Shown one piece after another: positions 1 through 7,207 of a DNA stretch of 29,781 nt. The translations under genes and the position numbers were made by a program. The notes below the pieces were generated by a model, which saw only the letters and a program-made list of their open reading frames with translations, made no database searches and had not been told where the DNA came from. Positions within the stretch are counted from its first letter, which is position 1. Every line of letters begins with the position of its first letter. This stretch comes from an uncultured Oscillospiraceae bacterium (GTDB lineage: Bacteria; Bacillota_A; Clostridia; Oscillospirales; Oscillospiraceae): assembly GCA_900769845.1 (NCBI GenBank), contig CAAGIF010000238.1, positions 1-29,781 of the forward strand. The letters run 5' to 3'.

Positions 1-411
1 ATTCTGGAGAACTGCGAAGGCGCTCTGGAGCTGGAGTTCGCTACCAACTCTGTCAACATGTCCAGCTGGATCTGCCTGTCCAAGTATGCTGAAGAGAACC
101 GCGACGTTCTGGTCCGCTTCACCCGCGCTCTGCTGAAGGGCATGGAGTTTGCTGCTCAGGAAGAAAACTGGGAGTATGTTGTTGGTCTGTATGCTAAGCA
201 GTGTGCTAAGGATCCCGAGGCTTGCTATGTCGAGACCGGCGACGCTGACTGGTTCTCCGCTGAGTATGTCAAGGCTTCCATCGCTGACGGCACTTACGAG
301 GATCTGTACACCCGTCAGCAGCAGATGTTCATCGACAACGGCGCTGTGGAAGCTCCCGTTGATCTGGTTGACTACATCCTGTGGGATGTCATGACCGAGG
401 CTCTGGGCTAA
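1..411 (+). CDS. ABC transporter substrate-binding protein, C-terminal part (5' end outside window)
   Basis: The frame is open from base 1 and ends with TAA at 409-411, so only the last 136 residues are present. The piece is helical and acidic, with the feel of the C-terminal lobe of NMT1/THI5- or SsuA-type periplasmic-binding proteins: a run of the type 'ENRDVLVRFTRALLKGMEFAAQ' followed by a helix containing 'ADWFSAEYVKASIADG' and an ending 'VDYILWDVMTEALG'. Such lipoproteins capture a small ligand (nitrate, sulfonate, pyrimidine precursor or similar) for an ABC importer outside the cell. The ligand cannot be told from this piece. Codon use is strongly biased (gct, ctg, ggc), as expected for a highly expressed binding protein. 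Partner ATPase and permease genes would lie upstream, outside the window. The family call is by eye from composition and C-terminal pattern. Confidence 0.6.
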   Translation: MLENCEGALELEFATNSVNMSSWICLSKYAEENRDVLVRFTRALLKGMEFAAQEENWEYVVGLYAKQCAKDPEACYVETGDADWFSAEYVKASIADGTYEDLYTRQQQMFIDNGAVEAPVDLVDYILWDVMTEALG

Positions 412-452
412 TCGCCAAATTGCGATAACCCAACGGATATGTAATTTCAATA

Positions 453-488
453 GACCCCGTGGAACGGCGCGCCGTTCCATGGGGTCTT
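453..488 (+). terminator. Long hairpin after the binding-protein gene
   Basis: GACCCCGTGGAACGGC (453-468) and GCCGTTCCATGGGGTC (471-486) form an almost perfect stem with a single G-T pair around a minimal CGCG centre. Only a short T run follows (TCTT, then CCCCC), so this is either a weak terminator or an mRNA-stabilising/attenuating hairpin that lowers expression of the downstream glycosidase relative to the binding protein. It ends six bases before the ribosome binding site of the next gene. Confidence 0.55.
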
Positions 489-506
489 CCCCCAAAGGTG
501 ACCTTT

Positions 507-2345
507 ATGGAAATCAAGTTTCAATCAAGGAATATTGAACAGACAGTTTCTTTTGCCGGGCAGGAGCTTTGCCGTTATCTGCGGCGCATGCTTCCGGGGG
601 AAGAAGGTGTGTTTTCAGTATCTCTTGCCGTGGATAGCCGGGAAGGTGTGGATTCTTTTTCTGTCGACATAGGAACCTTTGGCGGCACCATCACCGGCAA
701 CAATCCCCGAAGTGTGCTGCTGGGTGTGTATGACTATTTGCAGTATCTTGGTTGCCGGTTTTTGACACCTATGAAGGATACAGAGGTCATTCCCCGGATC
801 ACCCGGGAAAGGCTCCCTGTTAAATATGAAAAGACAGCTTCCTTCAAGCATCGGGGCGTGTGTATCGAGGGCGCAAACTCCCGGCAGAATGTGCTGGATT
901 TTATTGACTGGCTGCCCAAGGTTGGCTATAACAGCTTTTTCCTTCAATTTAAAGTTCCCTATATCTTCCTCTCCCGGTGGTATCACCACGATGAAAATCC
1001 CCTGGCGGAGGCGGAAGATTTTACCATGTCGGATGCCCAAAGATATATGGAACAGTTTGAAAGGGAAATGACCAAACGCTCCCTGATCCTTCACAAAGTG
1101 GGTCACGGTTGGACCGGTGAGGTACTGGGCAGCGACACAGTGGGATCTTGGAATCCGGTGGAGCGGGCTGTTGCGCCGGACAAACTGGACATGGCAGCCC
1201 GGATAAAGGGAAAGCGGGACTTCTATATGGGGATCCCCGCAAATACCAATCTCTGTTTTTCCAATCCCCGGACAGTGGATACTTTTGCGGATCTGGTGGT
1301 CCGCTATGCCCGGGAGAATCCCAATGTGGATTATCTGCATATCTGGCTGGCAGACGAATATAACAATGTCTGCGAATGTGAACACTGCAGAAAAACCACT
1401 GTTTCCGATCAGTATGTGCAGCTGCTCAATGAGATTGACCGGAGACTGACGGCAGAAGGCCTTGCTACGCGGCTGGTATTCTTGCTGTACCAGGAATTGC
1501 TTTGGCCCGCGGTCAGAGAAAGACTTCACAATCCCCAGCGGTTTCTGCTGATGTTTGCGCCTATTAGCCGTACCTTTGAAAAATCCTACGATCTGAGCGA
1601 CATCTGCGATCAGATCCCGGAATATCATCGAAACCAAATCACACTGCCCACCAATTTGGGAGAAAATTTGGCTTTCCTGAAGGGGTGGCAGGCACAGTTT
1701 CCTGGAGAAGGCTTTGTTTATGACTACCCCCTGGGCCGGGCTCATTATGGGGATTTTGGCTATCTGCACATTTCCCGGATCATTGGACAGGATATCAAAA
1801 AGCTGCGGCAAATGGGCCTGGATGGCTACATCAGCTGTCAGGAACTGCGCGCCGGCTCTCCCAATATGCTGCCAAATTATGTGATGGGCAAAGTACTGCT
1901 CCAGGAATCTGCTAATGTGGAGGAGTTGATCCGGGAATACTATGAGGCTGCTTATCCGGAAGATCCCCAGTTGGCCCAGGCGTATTTGGAGCAGTTGTCT
2001 GCTCTCAGCAGTTGCGATTATCTAAACGGCAAGGGCACCCGGAAAAATCCGGACATTGCCTGCCGGATGGGGAAGATCGCGGAGCTCTGCGCGTCCATGG
2101 AGGAGGTTTTGCAGACACATCCGGACACCCCCCACTGGAAGGCGCTGAGCCACCATAACGGCTACATTCTCCGCCTGTCCCTGGCGATGGAGGCCCTGGC
2201 TTCCGGGAAACAGGAGGAAAGCGCAGAATTGTACCGGCAAATGCGCCGCTATATCTGCCGGACAGAGCCACAATTCCAGAATTGGCTGGATGTATACCGC
2301 GTTTTGGAAGTAACACAGAAATATACTGGTTTTCAAATCAATTAG
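507..2345 (+). CDS. DUF4838 / beta-N-acetylhexosaminidase-like glycoside hydrolase
   Basis: The protein has 612 residues. ATG 507 is preferred because AAAGGTG sits at 494-500; an earlier in-frame GTG at 459 lies inside the upstream hairpin. The N-terminal ~110 residues resemble the alpha/beta domain in front of GH20-type barrels (conserved 'GNNPRSVLLGVYDYLQYLGCRF'). The central part is barrel-like. It holds 'HIWLADEYNNVCECEHC' at about residues 278-294, where the adjacent D283-E284 pair resembles the Asp-Glu of substrate-assisted hexosaminidases and CxCxxC is typical of DUF4838 proteins. No signal peptide is seen, so it should act in the cytoplasm on imported oligosaccharides. Its stop codon overlaps the ribosome binding site of the NagB-like gene, so the two are one operon. 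Exo-acting release of N-acetylhexosamine is inferred from family resemblance and the nag neighbours; the exact sugar and linkage are unknown. Confidence 0.72.
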   Translation: MEIKFQSRNIEQTVSFAGQELCRYLRRMLPGEEGVFSVSLAVDSREGVDSFSVDIGTFGGTITGNNPRSVLLGVYDYLQYLGCRFLTPMKDTEVIPRITRERLPVKYEKTASFKHRGVCIEGANSRQNVLDFIDWLPKVGYNSFFLQFKVPYIFLSRWYHHDENPLAEAEDFTMSDAQRYMEQFEREMTKRSLILHKVGHGWTGEVLGSDTVGSWNPVERAVAPDKLDMAARIKGKRDFYMGIPANTNLCFSNPRTVDTFADLVVRYARENPNVDYLHIWLADEYNNVCECEHCRKTTVSDQYVQLLNEIDRRLTAEGLATRLVFLLYQELLWPAVRERLHNPQRFLLMFAPISRTFEKSYDLSDICDQIPEYHRNQITLPTNLGENLAFLKGWQAQFPGEGFVYDYPLGRAHYGDFGYLHISRIIGQDIKKLRQMGLDGYISCQELRAGSPNMLPNYVMGKVLLQESANVEELIREYYEAAYPEDPQLAQAYLEQLSALSSCDYLNGKGTRKNPDIACRMGKIAELCASMEEVLQTHPDTPHWKALSHHNGYILRLSLAMEALASGKQEESAELYRQMRRYICRTEPQFQNWLDVYRVLEVTQKYTGFQIN

Positions 2346-2356
2346 GAGGAATTACC

Positions 2357-3178
2357 ATGCATCACGAGTACTATTACTACAACAAGGAACAGCTGCTCAG
2401 TAATCCCAAGATCCCCATGGTGGTCATGGAGGATAAGCCCACTGTTTTCAAGACCATCGCCCGGGAAATGGCAGATTTTATTAAAGCTCAGAATGAGCAG
2501 GGAAAGACCACGGTCTTTATTTGCCCCGTAGGTCCCATCGGTCAGTATCCCTACTTCGTGGATATGGTCAACAACGAAAATATCAACCTGAACAATTGCT
2601 GGTTCATCAATATGGATGAGTATCTGGACGATAACAAGCAGTGGATCGATATCAACCATCCTCTGAGCTTCCGGGGCTTTATGAACCGTACTGTTTACTC
2701 CAAGATCAAGCCCGAACTCAATGTTCCGGAAGATCACCGGGTATTCCCCGATCCCAACAATGTGGAGTACATACCCAATCTGATTGAAAAGCTGGGCGGC
2801 GTGGACATCTGCTTCGGCGGTATCGGTATCAACGGCCATCTGGCATTCAATGAGGCTGATGCAAGCCTTACCTGCGAGGAGTTCAAGCAGCTGAAGACCC
2901 GTGTGCTGCCCATTTCTCCCGAGACCCGGGCTGCCAATGCCATCGGCGATTTCGGCGGCCGTCTGGAGGATATGCCGACCTACTGTGTCACCATCGGCTT
3001 CAACGAGATCTATAATGCCCGCAAGATCCGCCTGGGTATCTTCCGTGACTGGCACCGTGCCGTTGCCCGCCGCTGCGGCTACGGCGAGATGACCGCAGAT
3101 TTCCCCGTGTCCATGGTGGCAGAGCATCCCGATGCCCTGATCCGCATGACCGAATTTGTTGCAAATCTGGAGGACTAA
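2357..3178 (+). CDS. nagB: NagB-like glucosamine-6-phosphate deaminase/isomerase
   Basis: The protein has 273 residues; ATG 2357 follows GGAGGA at 2345-2350, which overlaps the stop of the glycosidase gene. The expected role is conversion of glucosamine-6-phosphate to fructose-6-phosphate plus ammonia in the cytoplasm. Family signatures are 'WFINMDEYLDD' (D87-E88, matching the catalytic Asp72 region of E. coli NagB) and 'GGIGINGHLAFNEA' (H161, E166). Two departures stand out. The usual phosphate-binding 'TGSTP' loop is replaced by 'CPVGPIGQYP', and the position of E. coli Asp141 is Asn (N159). Length is close to the usual 240-270. It lies directly upstream of nagA with 3 nt between them. Placement next to NagA makes a role in amino-sugar catabolism very likely, but a variant substrate or pure isomerase activity is possible. 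Confidence 0.85.
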   Translation: MHHEYYYYNKEQLLSNPKIPMVVMEDKPTVFKTIAREMADFIKAQNEQGKTTVFICPVGPIGQYPYFVDMVNNENINLNNCWFINMDEYLDDNKQWIDINHPLSFRGFMNRTVYSKIKPELNVPEDHRVFPDPNNVEYIPNLIEKLGGVDICFGGIGINGHLAFNEADASLTCEEFKQLKTRVLPISPETRAANAIGDFGGRLEDMPTYCVTIGFNEIYNARKIRLGIFRDWHRAVARRCGYGEMTADFPVSMVAEHPDALIRMTEFVANLED

Positions 3179-3181
3179 GCC

Positions 3182-4327
3182 ATGGCAAGAACCTATCTGG
3201 TAAACGGCCGGGTTTATATTGGCCGTCAGTTCGAGGATAAGACTCTGCGGCTGGAAAACGGCAAACTGACCGTACTGGAAACCGGCTGTGCCACTGCCGA
3301 CGGCGTTGTCTTTGATGCAAAGGGCCTGAAGATCGTTCCTGGCTTCATCGATACCCACACCCACGGCGCGGTTGGCGTGGATGTCAACGGCGCAACGGCG
3401 GAGGATCTGGAGAAGATCTCCTGCTTCATGGCTACCAAGGGTACTACCTCCTGGCAGTGCTCCGTTCTGACGGACACCCAGGAACAGACCGAGTGGTGTA
3501 TCGAGCAGTTTAAACTCCACGAGGCTATGGAACAGAACGGCGCCGATCTGGTGGGCATCCATCTGGAAGGCCCGTTCCTGGCTAAGGAATACAAGGGCGC
3601 TATGCCTGAGCATCTGCTGAAGAAGAATGATATTCCTCTGATCCGTCACTACCAGGAACTGGCTGGGGGCAGGATCAATTACATCACCATTTCTCCCGAG
3701 CTGGAGGGTGTCCAGGAAATGATCCCCACCCTGAAGGAACTGGGTATTGTGGTGGGCATCGGTCACTCCGGCGCCACCTATGATGAGGCTATGAGCGCCA
3801 TCGCTCAGGGCGTCACCGTTGGCACCCATGTGGGCAATGCCATGCGGCTGTTCCATCAGCATGAGCCCGCTATCTTCGGCGCAGTGATGGAAAGCGATGT
3901 GTACTGCGAAACCATCTGCGACGGCCGCCATCTGGTGCCCGGTTCTGTGCGGATGTATGCCAAGTGCAAGGGGCTTGACCGGATCGTTGCCATTACTGAC
4001 TCCATCATGGCAGCAGGCCTGCCCGATGGCAACTACCATCTGGGTGTCAATGATGTTGTGGTTATCGACGGCGATGCCAAGCTGGCAAGCAACGGGACCC
4101 GGGCGGGCTCCACGCTGACCCAGGATGTGGCGCTGAAGAACATGCTGAAGTGGCTGCCCAATACTTTGGAAGAGATCCTTCCCACCCTGACGGAAAACCC
4201 CGCCCGGGAAATGAACCTCTGGGATCGGAAGGGTTCCATTGAAACCGGCAAGGATGCGGATCTGGTTCTGTTGGATGAGGATGCCAATGTGGTGCATGTA
4301 TTTGCCCGGGGCAAGCAGGTAAAGTAA
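3182..4327 (+). CDS. nagA: N-acetylglucosamine-6-phosphate deacetylase
   Basis: This 381-residue amidohydrolase removes acetate from N-acetylglucosamine-6-phosphate to give glucosamine-6-phosphate, the substrate for the preceding NagB-like enzyme. The family landmarks are all present: 'DTHTHG' (H59, H61), 'HLEGPF' with metal ligand E129, 'GHSGA' with H195, 'THVGNAM' with H216, and 'ITDSI' with the catalytic D273. Residues 195, 216 and 273 even keep the E. coli numbering. 'THVGNAM...HQHEP' replaces the common 'THLYNAMS' wording, a mild variation. The length is normal. The start ATG lies 3 nt after the nagB stop and its ribosome binding site is inside the nagB end. It is translationally linked to the following permease gene, whose ATG begins at the base after its stop. 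Confidence 0.95.
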   Translation: MARTYLVNGRVYIGRQFEDKTLRLENGKLTVLETGCATADGVVFDAKGLKIVPGFIDTHTHGAVGVDVNGATAEDLEKISCFMATKGTTSWQCSVLTDTQEQTEWCIEQFKLHEAMEQNGADLVGIHLEGPFLAKEYKGAMPEHLLKKNDIPLIRHYQELAGGRINYITISPELEGVQEMIPTLKELGIVVGIGHSGATYDEAMSAIAQGVTVGTHVGNAMRLFHQHEPAIFGAVMESDVYCETICDGRHLVPGSVRMYAKCKGLDRIVAITDSIMAAGLPDGNYHLGVNDVVVIDGDAKLASNGTRAGSTLTQDVALKNMLKWLPNTLEEILPTLTENPAREMNLWDRKGSIETGKDADLVLLDEDANVVHVFARGKQVK

Positions 4328-5116
4328 ATGGATATTCTGTTTTTTGTGGTGGCGTTTCTGTCCAGCATTGTAGGTGCCATCTGCGGAATCGGCGGCGGTG
4401 TAGTCATCAAGCCGGTGCTGGATATGCTTCAGATGGGCGCGCCGGCCACCATCAACTTTCTCTCCGGTTGCACGGTGCTGTCCATGAGTCTGTACTCCGT
4501 TGGCAAGACCCTGCGCGCAAAGGACAGCAAGGTGGAAATGGGGACAGGAACTCCCTTGGCTCTGGGCGCAGCTTTGGGCGGCGTGATCGGTAAAGAGCTG
4601 TTCTCTGCCGTAAAAGCTTTCTTTAACGGCAGCCCTATGGTGGGCGGTGTGCAGGCTATGGCGCTGGGAATCATCACCCTGGGCACTCTGGTCTACACCG
4701 TCAATAAAAGCCGCATTCAGACCCACAAAGCCTCCAACAAGCTTTTGTGCGCCCTGATCGGCCTGGCGCTGGGTGTCATGTCCAGTTTCCTGGGCATTGG
4801 CGGCGGCCCTATCAATCTAGTGGTGCTGGGTTATTGCTTCAGCATGGATACCAAGACTGCAGCAGCCAACAGCCTGTATATCATTCTCTTTAGCCAGGCT
4901 GCCAGCTTCCTTTCCACGGTGGTTACCGGTTCTGTTCCGGAATTCCGCTGGATGGCACTTGCTCTGATGGTGGCGGGCGGAATCGGTGGCGGCATCGTGG
5001 GCCGAAAGCTGAACAAGAAGATGGACAACAAGGCTGTGGATAAGCTTTTTGTTGGTTTGATGGTGCTGATCGTTGCCATCTGTGTGTATAATGCGATCCG
5101 GGCATTTTCCGGTTAA
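4328..5116 (+). CDS. TauE/SafE family membrane permease
   Basis: This is a 262-residue polytopic membrane protein with about eight hydrophobic segments arranged as two halves. Each half opens with a glycine-rich motif typical of TauE/SafE proteins: 'CGIGGGVVIKP' near residue 18 and 'LGIGGGPINLVVLGY' near residue 158. The family moves small anions such as sulfite, sulfoacetate or other organic acids across the cytoplasmic membrane, usually outward. The ATG directly abuts the nagA stop (TAAATG), so it is the last gene of the amino-sugar operon. A link to amino-sugar use is inferred from this. Export of a by-product such as acetate or a sulfur anion from sulfated glycans would fit but nothing in the sequence proves it. 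Confidence 0.88.
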   Translation: MDILFFVVAFLSSIVGAICGIGGGVVIKPVLDMLQMGAPATINFLSGCTVLSMSLYSVGKTLRAKDSKVEMGTGTPLALGAALGGVIGKELFSAVKAFFNGSPMVGGVQAMALGIITLGTLVYTVNKSRIQTHKASNKLLCALIGLALGVMSSFLGIGGGPINLVVLGYCFSMDTKTAAANSLYIILFSQAASFLSTVVTGSVPEFRWMALALMVAGGIGGGIVGRKLNKKMDNKAVDKLFVGLMVLIVAICVYNAIRAFSG

Positions 5117-5119
5117 TAC

Positions 5120-5150
5120 CAATGGGTGCGAAAAGCACCCATTGTATTTT
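5120..5150 (+). terminator. Intrinsic terminator of the nag operon
   Basis: CAATGGGTGC (5120-5129), loop GAAAA, GCACCCATTG (5135-5144), then TATTTT. It forms a perfect 10-bp stem directly after the permease stop codon. Confidence 0.85.
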
Positions 5151-5161
5151 GGGAGTAACGT

Positions 5162-5743
5162 ATGGAAAAGACCCTTTCCTGTTTAAAGCAGCAGATCGAC
5201 GAATTGCTGAATACGGACAGACAAATCCTGGTTGCCATTGACGGCAACTGTACTGCGGGCAAAACTACTTTGACGGCGTTGCTGGAGAAGGAGTATGACT
5301 GCAATATATTTCATATGGACGATTTCTTCCTCCGTTCTGAGCAGAGAACACCGGAACGCTATGCCCAGCCCGGTGGAAATGTGGATTACGAGCGGTTCCG
5401 GGAGGAAGTGCTGATTCCCCTGCGTCGGGGAGAAGAATTCTCCTATAGGCCCTTTTCCTGCGCTACATTTACCCTGAAAGATCCGGTGCAGGTGCGTCCG
5501 AAGAAACTCAATATCATAGAGGGCACCTATTCTCAGCATCCCTATTTTGGCGATGCCTACGATCTGCGAGTGTTGATGACGATAACGCCGGAATTGCAAA
5601 GGAAGCGGATTCTCAAAAGACCGGAACATCTGCACGAGCGGTTTTTTGAAGCGTGGATTCCTATGGAGCGGCTCTATTTCGATCACTTTTCCATTGCTGT
5701 AAAAAGTGACATCCGTCTGGATATGACGGATAGCAAGCTGTGA
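5162..5743 (+). CDS. Uridine kinase-like P-loop NTPase
   Basis: This 193-residue cytoplasmic protein carries a Walker A motif, 'GNCTAGKTT', near residue 29, preceded by the hydrophobic strand 'ILVAIDG'. It is followed by 'FHMDDFFL' (the acidic 'DDFY/DDFF' motif of uridine/phosphoribulokinase-type kinases) and 'LNIIEGTYSQHP' (the 'vEGvys' strand of the same fold). These features place it in the uridine kinase/nucleoside kinase superfamily, which transfers the gamma-phosphate of ATP to a sugar or nucleoside hydroxyl. The substrate cannot be assigned. ATG 5162 follows GGGAG at 5151-5155. It lies only 12 nt after the nag-operon terminator, so it may depend on read-through. A sugar kinase role serving the nag pathway is possible but unproven. 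Confidence 0.8.
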   Translation: MEKTLSCLKQQIDELLNTDRQILVAIDGNCTAGKTTLTALLEKEYDCNIFHMDDFFLRSEQRTPERYAQPGGNVDYERFREEVLIPLRRGEEFSYRPFSCATFTLKDPVQVRPKKLNIIEGTYSQHPYFGDAYDLRVLMTITPELQRKRILKRPEHLHERFFEAWIPMERLYFDHFSIAVKSDIRLDMTDSKL

Positions 5744-5770
5744 AGCGATAAAAATCCTCCAAGGAATGTA

Positions 5771-5805
5771 AAAGACACCACTGATAAACAGTGGTGTCTT
5801 TTTGT
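5771..5805. terminator. Bidirectional intrinsic terminator
   Basis: AAAGACACCACTG (5771-5783), loop ATAAA, CAGTGGTGTCTTT (5789-5801), with a T run on the plus side and matching A residues (T run on minus) on the other. It serves the kinase gene and the convergent minus-strand fragment. Confidence 0.85.
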
Positions 5806-5914
5806 ATGGAGTTGTGGATTTTGGCCGAATGTCCCTTACTTCCAGCAGCTGTCCCAGCCGATGCCCTGGTATTCCCAGCCGTGGCCGATCAGGTTATCCC
5901 GCTCCACGGTGGAG

Positions 5915-5967
5915 CCGGTGTAGAAATGCTCGCCGGTGTTGGGATTGTACATACGGAACATATGGAC
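5915..5967 (-). repeat. 53-nt exact copy of a surface-protein module (inverted relative to 29709-29761)
   Basis: Read on the minus strand, this stretch matches 29709-29761 of the plus strand at every base by eye. It encodes the core of the DUF5648-like module beginning at VHMFRMYNPN. Flanking codons differ at synonymous positions. Confidence 0.85.
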
Positions 5968-6257
5968 GACCACACGGGTCTCCACTTCCTCACGGTGGGC
6001 GCCGCAGCCGTTGCAGGTGCCGTCCGCATTGTCATCATAGCCATGACCGGCTGCGGGAATATTCTTCTGCACCACGGTCACAGCGCCGCATACGGAGCAG
6101 TGTTTACCTTCAGTTTTACCGGGTGCGGCGCAGGTGGTGGCAACGGCTTTATCGGTGACTTCGGTGTGACAGATTGCGGGGATGGTGGTCTGCTCCGTCA
6201 AAACCGTATTACATACGGAGCAGTGCTTGCATTCAGATAACCGGCAGATGATCCGGC

Positions 6258-6286
6258 TTGACTTTTTCTGCCCGATAAGATATTGT
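6258..6286 (+). promoter_or_regulatory. Sigma-A type promoter for the membrane-protein gene
   Basis: TTGACT (6258-6263), a 17-bp spacer and TATTGT (6281-6286), about 55 nt before the GTG start at 6347. Confidence 0.6.
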
Positions 6287-6346
6287 AAACATATCCATCA
6301 TGGAAAAACGATCCCAATATATTACCACAGAAAGAGGAGAACTAAT

Positions 6347-7045
6347 GTGAAGATTTCCAACCGAACCCACCGCGCTCTCTCTGTTCTGGCGGCAGTGTTT
6401 ATACTGATATGGACGGTTATGAGAGTGGCTTTTCAGCTGATTACCATATTCACGATTCTGGACAATCCGCCATTTACTACATTGCTGGATTTGGGCGGCA
6501 TCATTATGGTCAATCTTCTGCTGATTGTCATTCTCTTCCGCGGAAAGAAGGATAATCTGGCAGGCATTCTGTTGATTCTTGCGTCGCTGTATGTGGTTGT
6601 AACGGGCATACTCGGAAGAATCAACATAATTTTTACATATCTTTTCCTGACGGAATCTATGCTTCCCAATATGGCTGTTTCCATAATAGCGTCAAATGCG
6701 ATTTATTTGATTGGCAGCCTTGTTGCCGTGGCATTTCGCGGGTTCCTTGCAGCGGAATGCTTTAATCCCGGAAATATCAGCGGGGAAAAGCTCAAGTTCT
6801 TCCTGCTGGTTCTGCCGATTGTCTATGTTCTCATCGGGATAGCGGGCTCATTGACCAATCAGCTTTACCTCATTGCAGATTATGGCATTGCTGAATATCT
6901 GTTAGCAGGCCTGCTGCAGGCTGTTGTATCCGCCATTCCCAATGCCGTCCATATTTTGGTGGGTCTGGCTTTTGCCATTCCTGTATATGAGCAGATTCCT
7001 GCCGAAGCCATACCGGATTACCAGGAGAGCAACTGTTACAACTAA
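6347..7045 (+). CDS. Multi-pass membrane protein of unknown function
   Basis: I do not recognise this 232-residue protein. The start is GTG 6347: it has a good ribosome binding site, AGAGGAGA at 6333-6340, six bases upstream, and a promoter further up. Longer in-frame starts would run through that promoter and through the neighbouring fragment. Six or so hydrophobic segments are visible, roughly at residues 11-38, 48-66, 72-91, 95-130, 145-168 and 185-220. They are separated by short loops, one of them basic (FRGKKDN). No catalytic or transporter signature is evident. The gene is monocistronic, with its own promoter and terminator. It sits in a patch of gene remnants, so it may be a newcomer or cargo. 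Confidence 0.75.
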   Translation: MKISNRTHRALSVLAAVFILIWTVMRVAFQLITIFTILDNPPFTTLLDLGGIIMVNLLLIVILFRGKKDNLAGILLILASLYVVVTGILGRINIIFTYLFLTESMLPNMAVSIIASNAIYLIGSLVAVAFRGFLAAECFNPGNISGEKLKFFLLVLPIVYVLIGIAGSLTNQLYLIADYGIAEYLLAGLLQAVVSAIPNAVHILVGLAFAIPVYEQIPAEAIPDYQESNCYN

Positions 7046-7061
7046 GCAATACAAGTAAGAA

Positions 7062-7107
7062 GCCCCGTTGTTTCGAAGACAAGGATCGAAACAACGGGGC
7101 GGTTTTT
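7062..7107. terminator. Strong intrinsic terminator
   Basis: GCCCCGTTGTTTCGA (7062-7076) and TCGAAACAACGGGGC (7086-7100) form a perfect 15-bp stem followed by GGTTTTT. It ends the membrane-protein gene and lies immediately beyond the first spo0A-end remnant, where it may also block minus-strand read-through. Confidence 0.88.
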
Positions 7108-7110
7108 ACT

Positions 7111-7206
7111 TTAGAAATTCGCTACCTCCGAGGATTTTAACTGCGACTAAAGCATGTCTGCCATCAGGGTAATGAACGCCGAATTGTTGGGTTTGATCAG
7201 CATCAT
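7111..7206 (-). pseudogene. Decayed copy of the spo0A 3' end (remnant 1)
   Basis: Read on the minus strand, this region translates as 'KPNNSAFITLMADML', an in-frame TAG (plus 7147-7149), then '[11 protein letters not shown]' and a TAA stop at 7111-7113. Intact Spo0A in this window ends '[17 protein letters not shown]' then '[10 protein letters not shown]'. By eye 20 of 27 residues match, and many DNA differences fall at third codon positions. The homology starts immediately after the stop of the lipoprotein gene. Only the last ~30 codons are present, so it cannot be a functional regulator. Confidence 0.85.
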
Positions 7207-7207
7207 A

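Larger units (their letters stand above)
5836..6297 (-). pseudogene. Orphan C-terminal fragment of a large surface protein
   Basis: The minus-strand frame is open from 6297 to the stop at 5836-5838, but no start codon with a ribosome binding site is present; an in-frame TTG at 6199-6201 has none. From about 6240 onward it reads like the tail of a Clostridia surface protein. It has Cys-pair motifs 'CKHCSVC' and 'KHCSVCGAVT', then 'GHGYDDNADGTCNGC', then one DUF5648-like module with 'MFRMYNPNTGEHFYTGST' and 'GWEYQGIGWDSCWK' at the end. The same module ends the 12535-21297 protein three times and appears at the end of the window. The upstream codons overlap a good promoter for the next plus-strand gene, so the body of the original gene was lost. 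Short expression as a small protein cannot be excluded. Confidence 0.75.

Noticed and set aside
459..506. An earlier GTG start for the glycosidase
   Set aside because: It lies within the hairpin stem with no ribosome binding site. ATG 507 has AAAGGTG at a proper distance.
2342..4726. A 794-codon antisense open frame across nagB, nagA and tauE
   Set aside because: It is opposite three well-supported enzyme genes. It lacks a domain or start signal and is a by-product of codon bias.
6182..6346. A longer start for the membrane protein from the upstream ATG at 6182
   Set aside because: It would overlap the orphan fragment and the promoter at 6258-6286. GTG 6347 has a fitting ribosome binding site.
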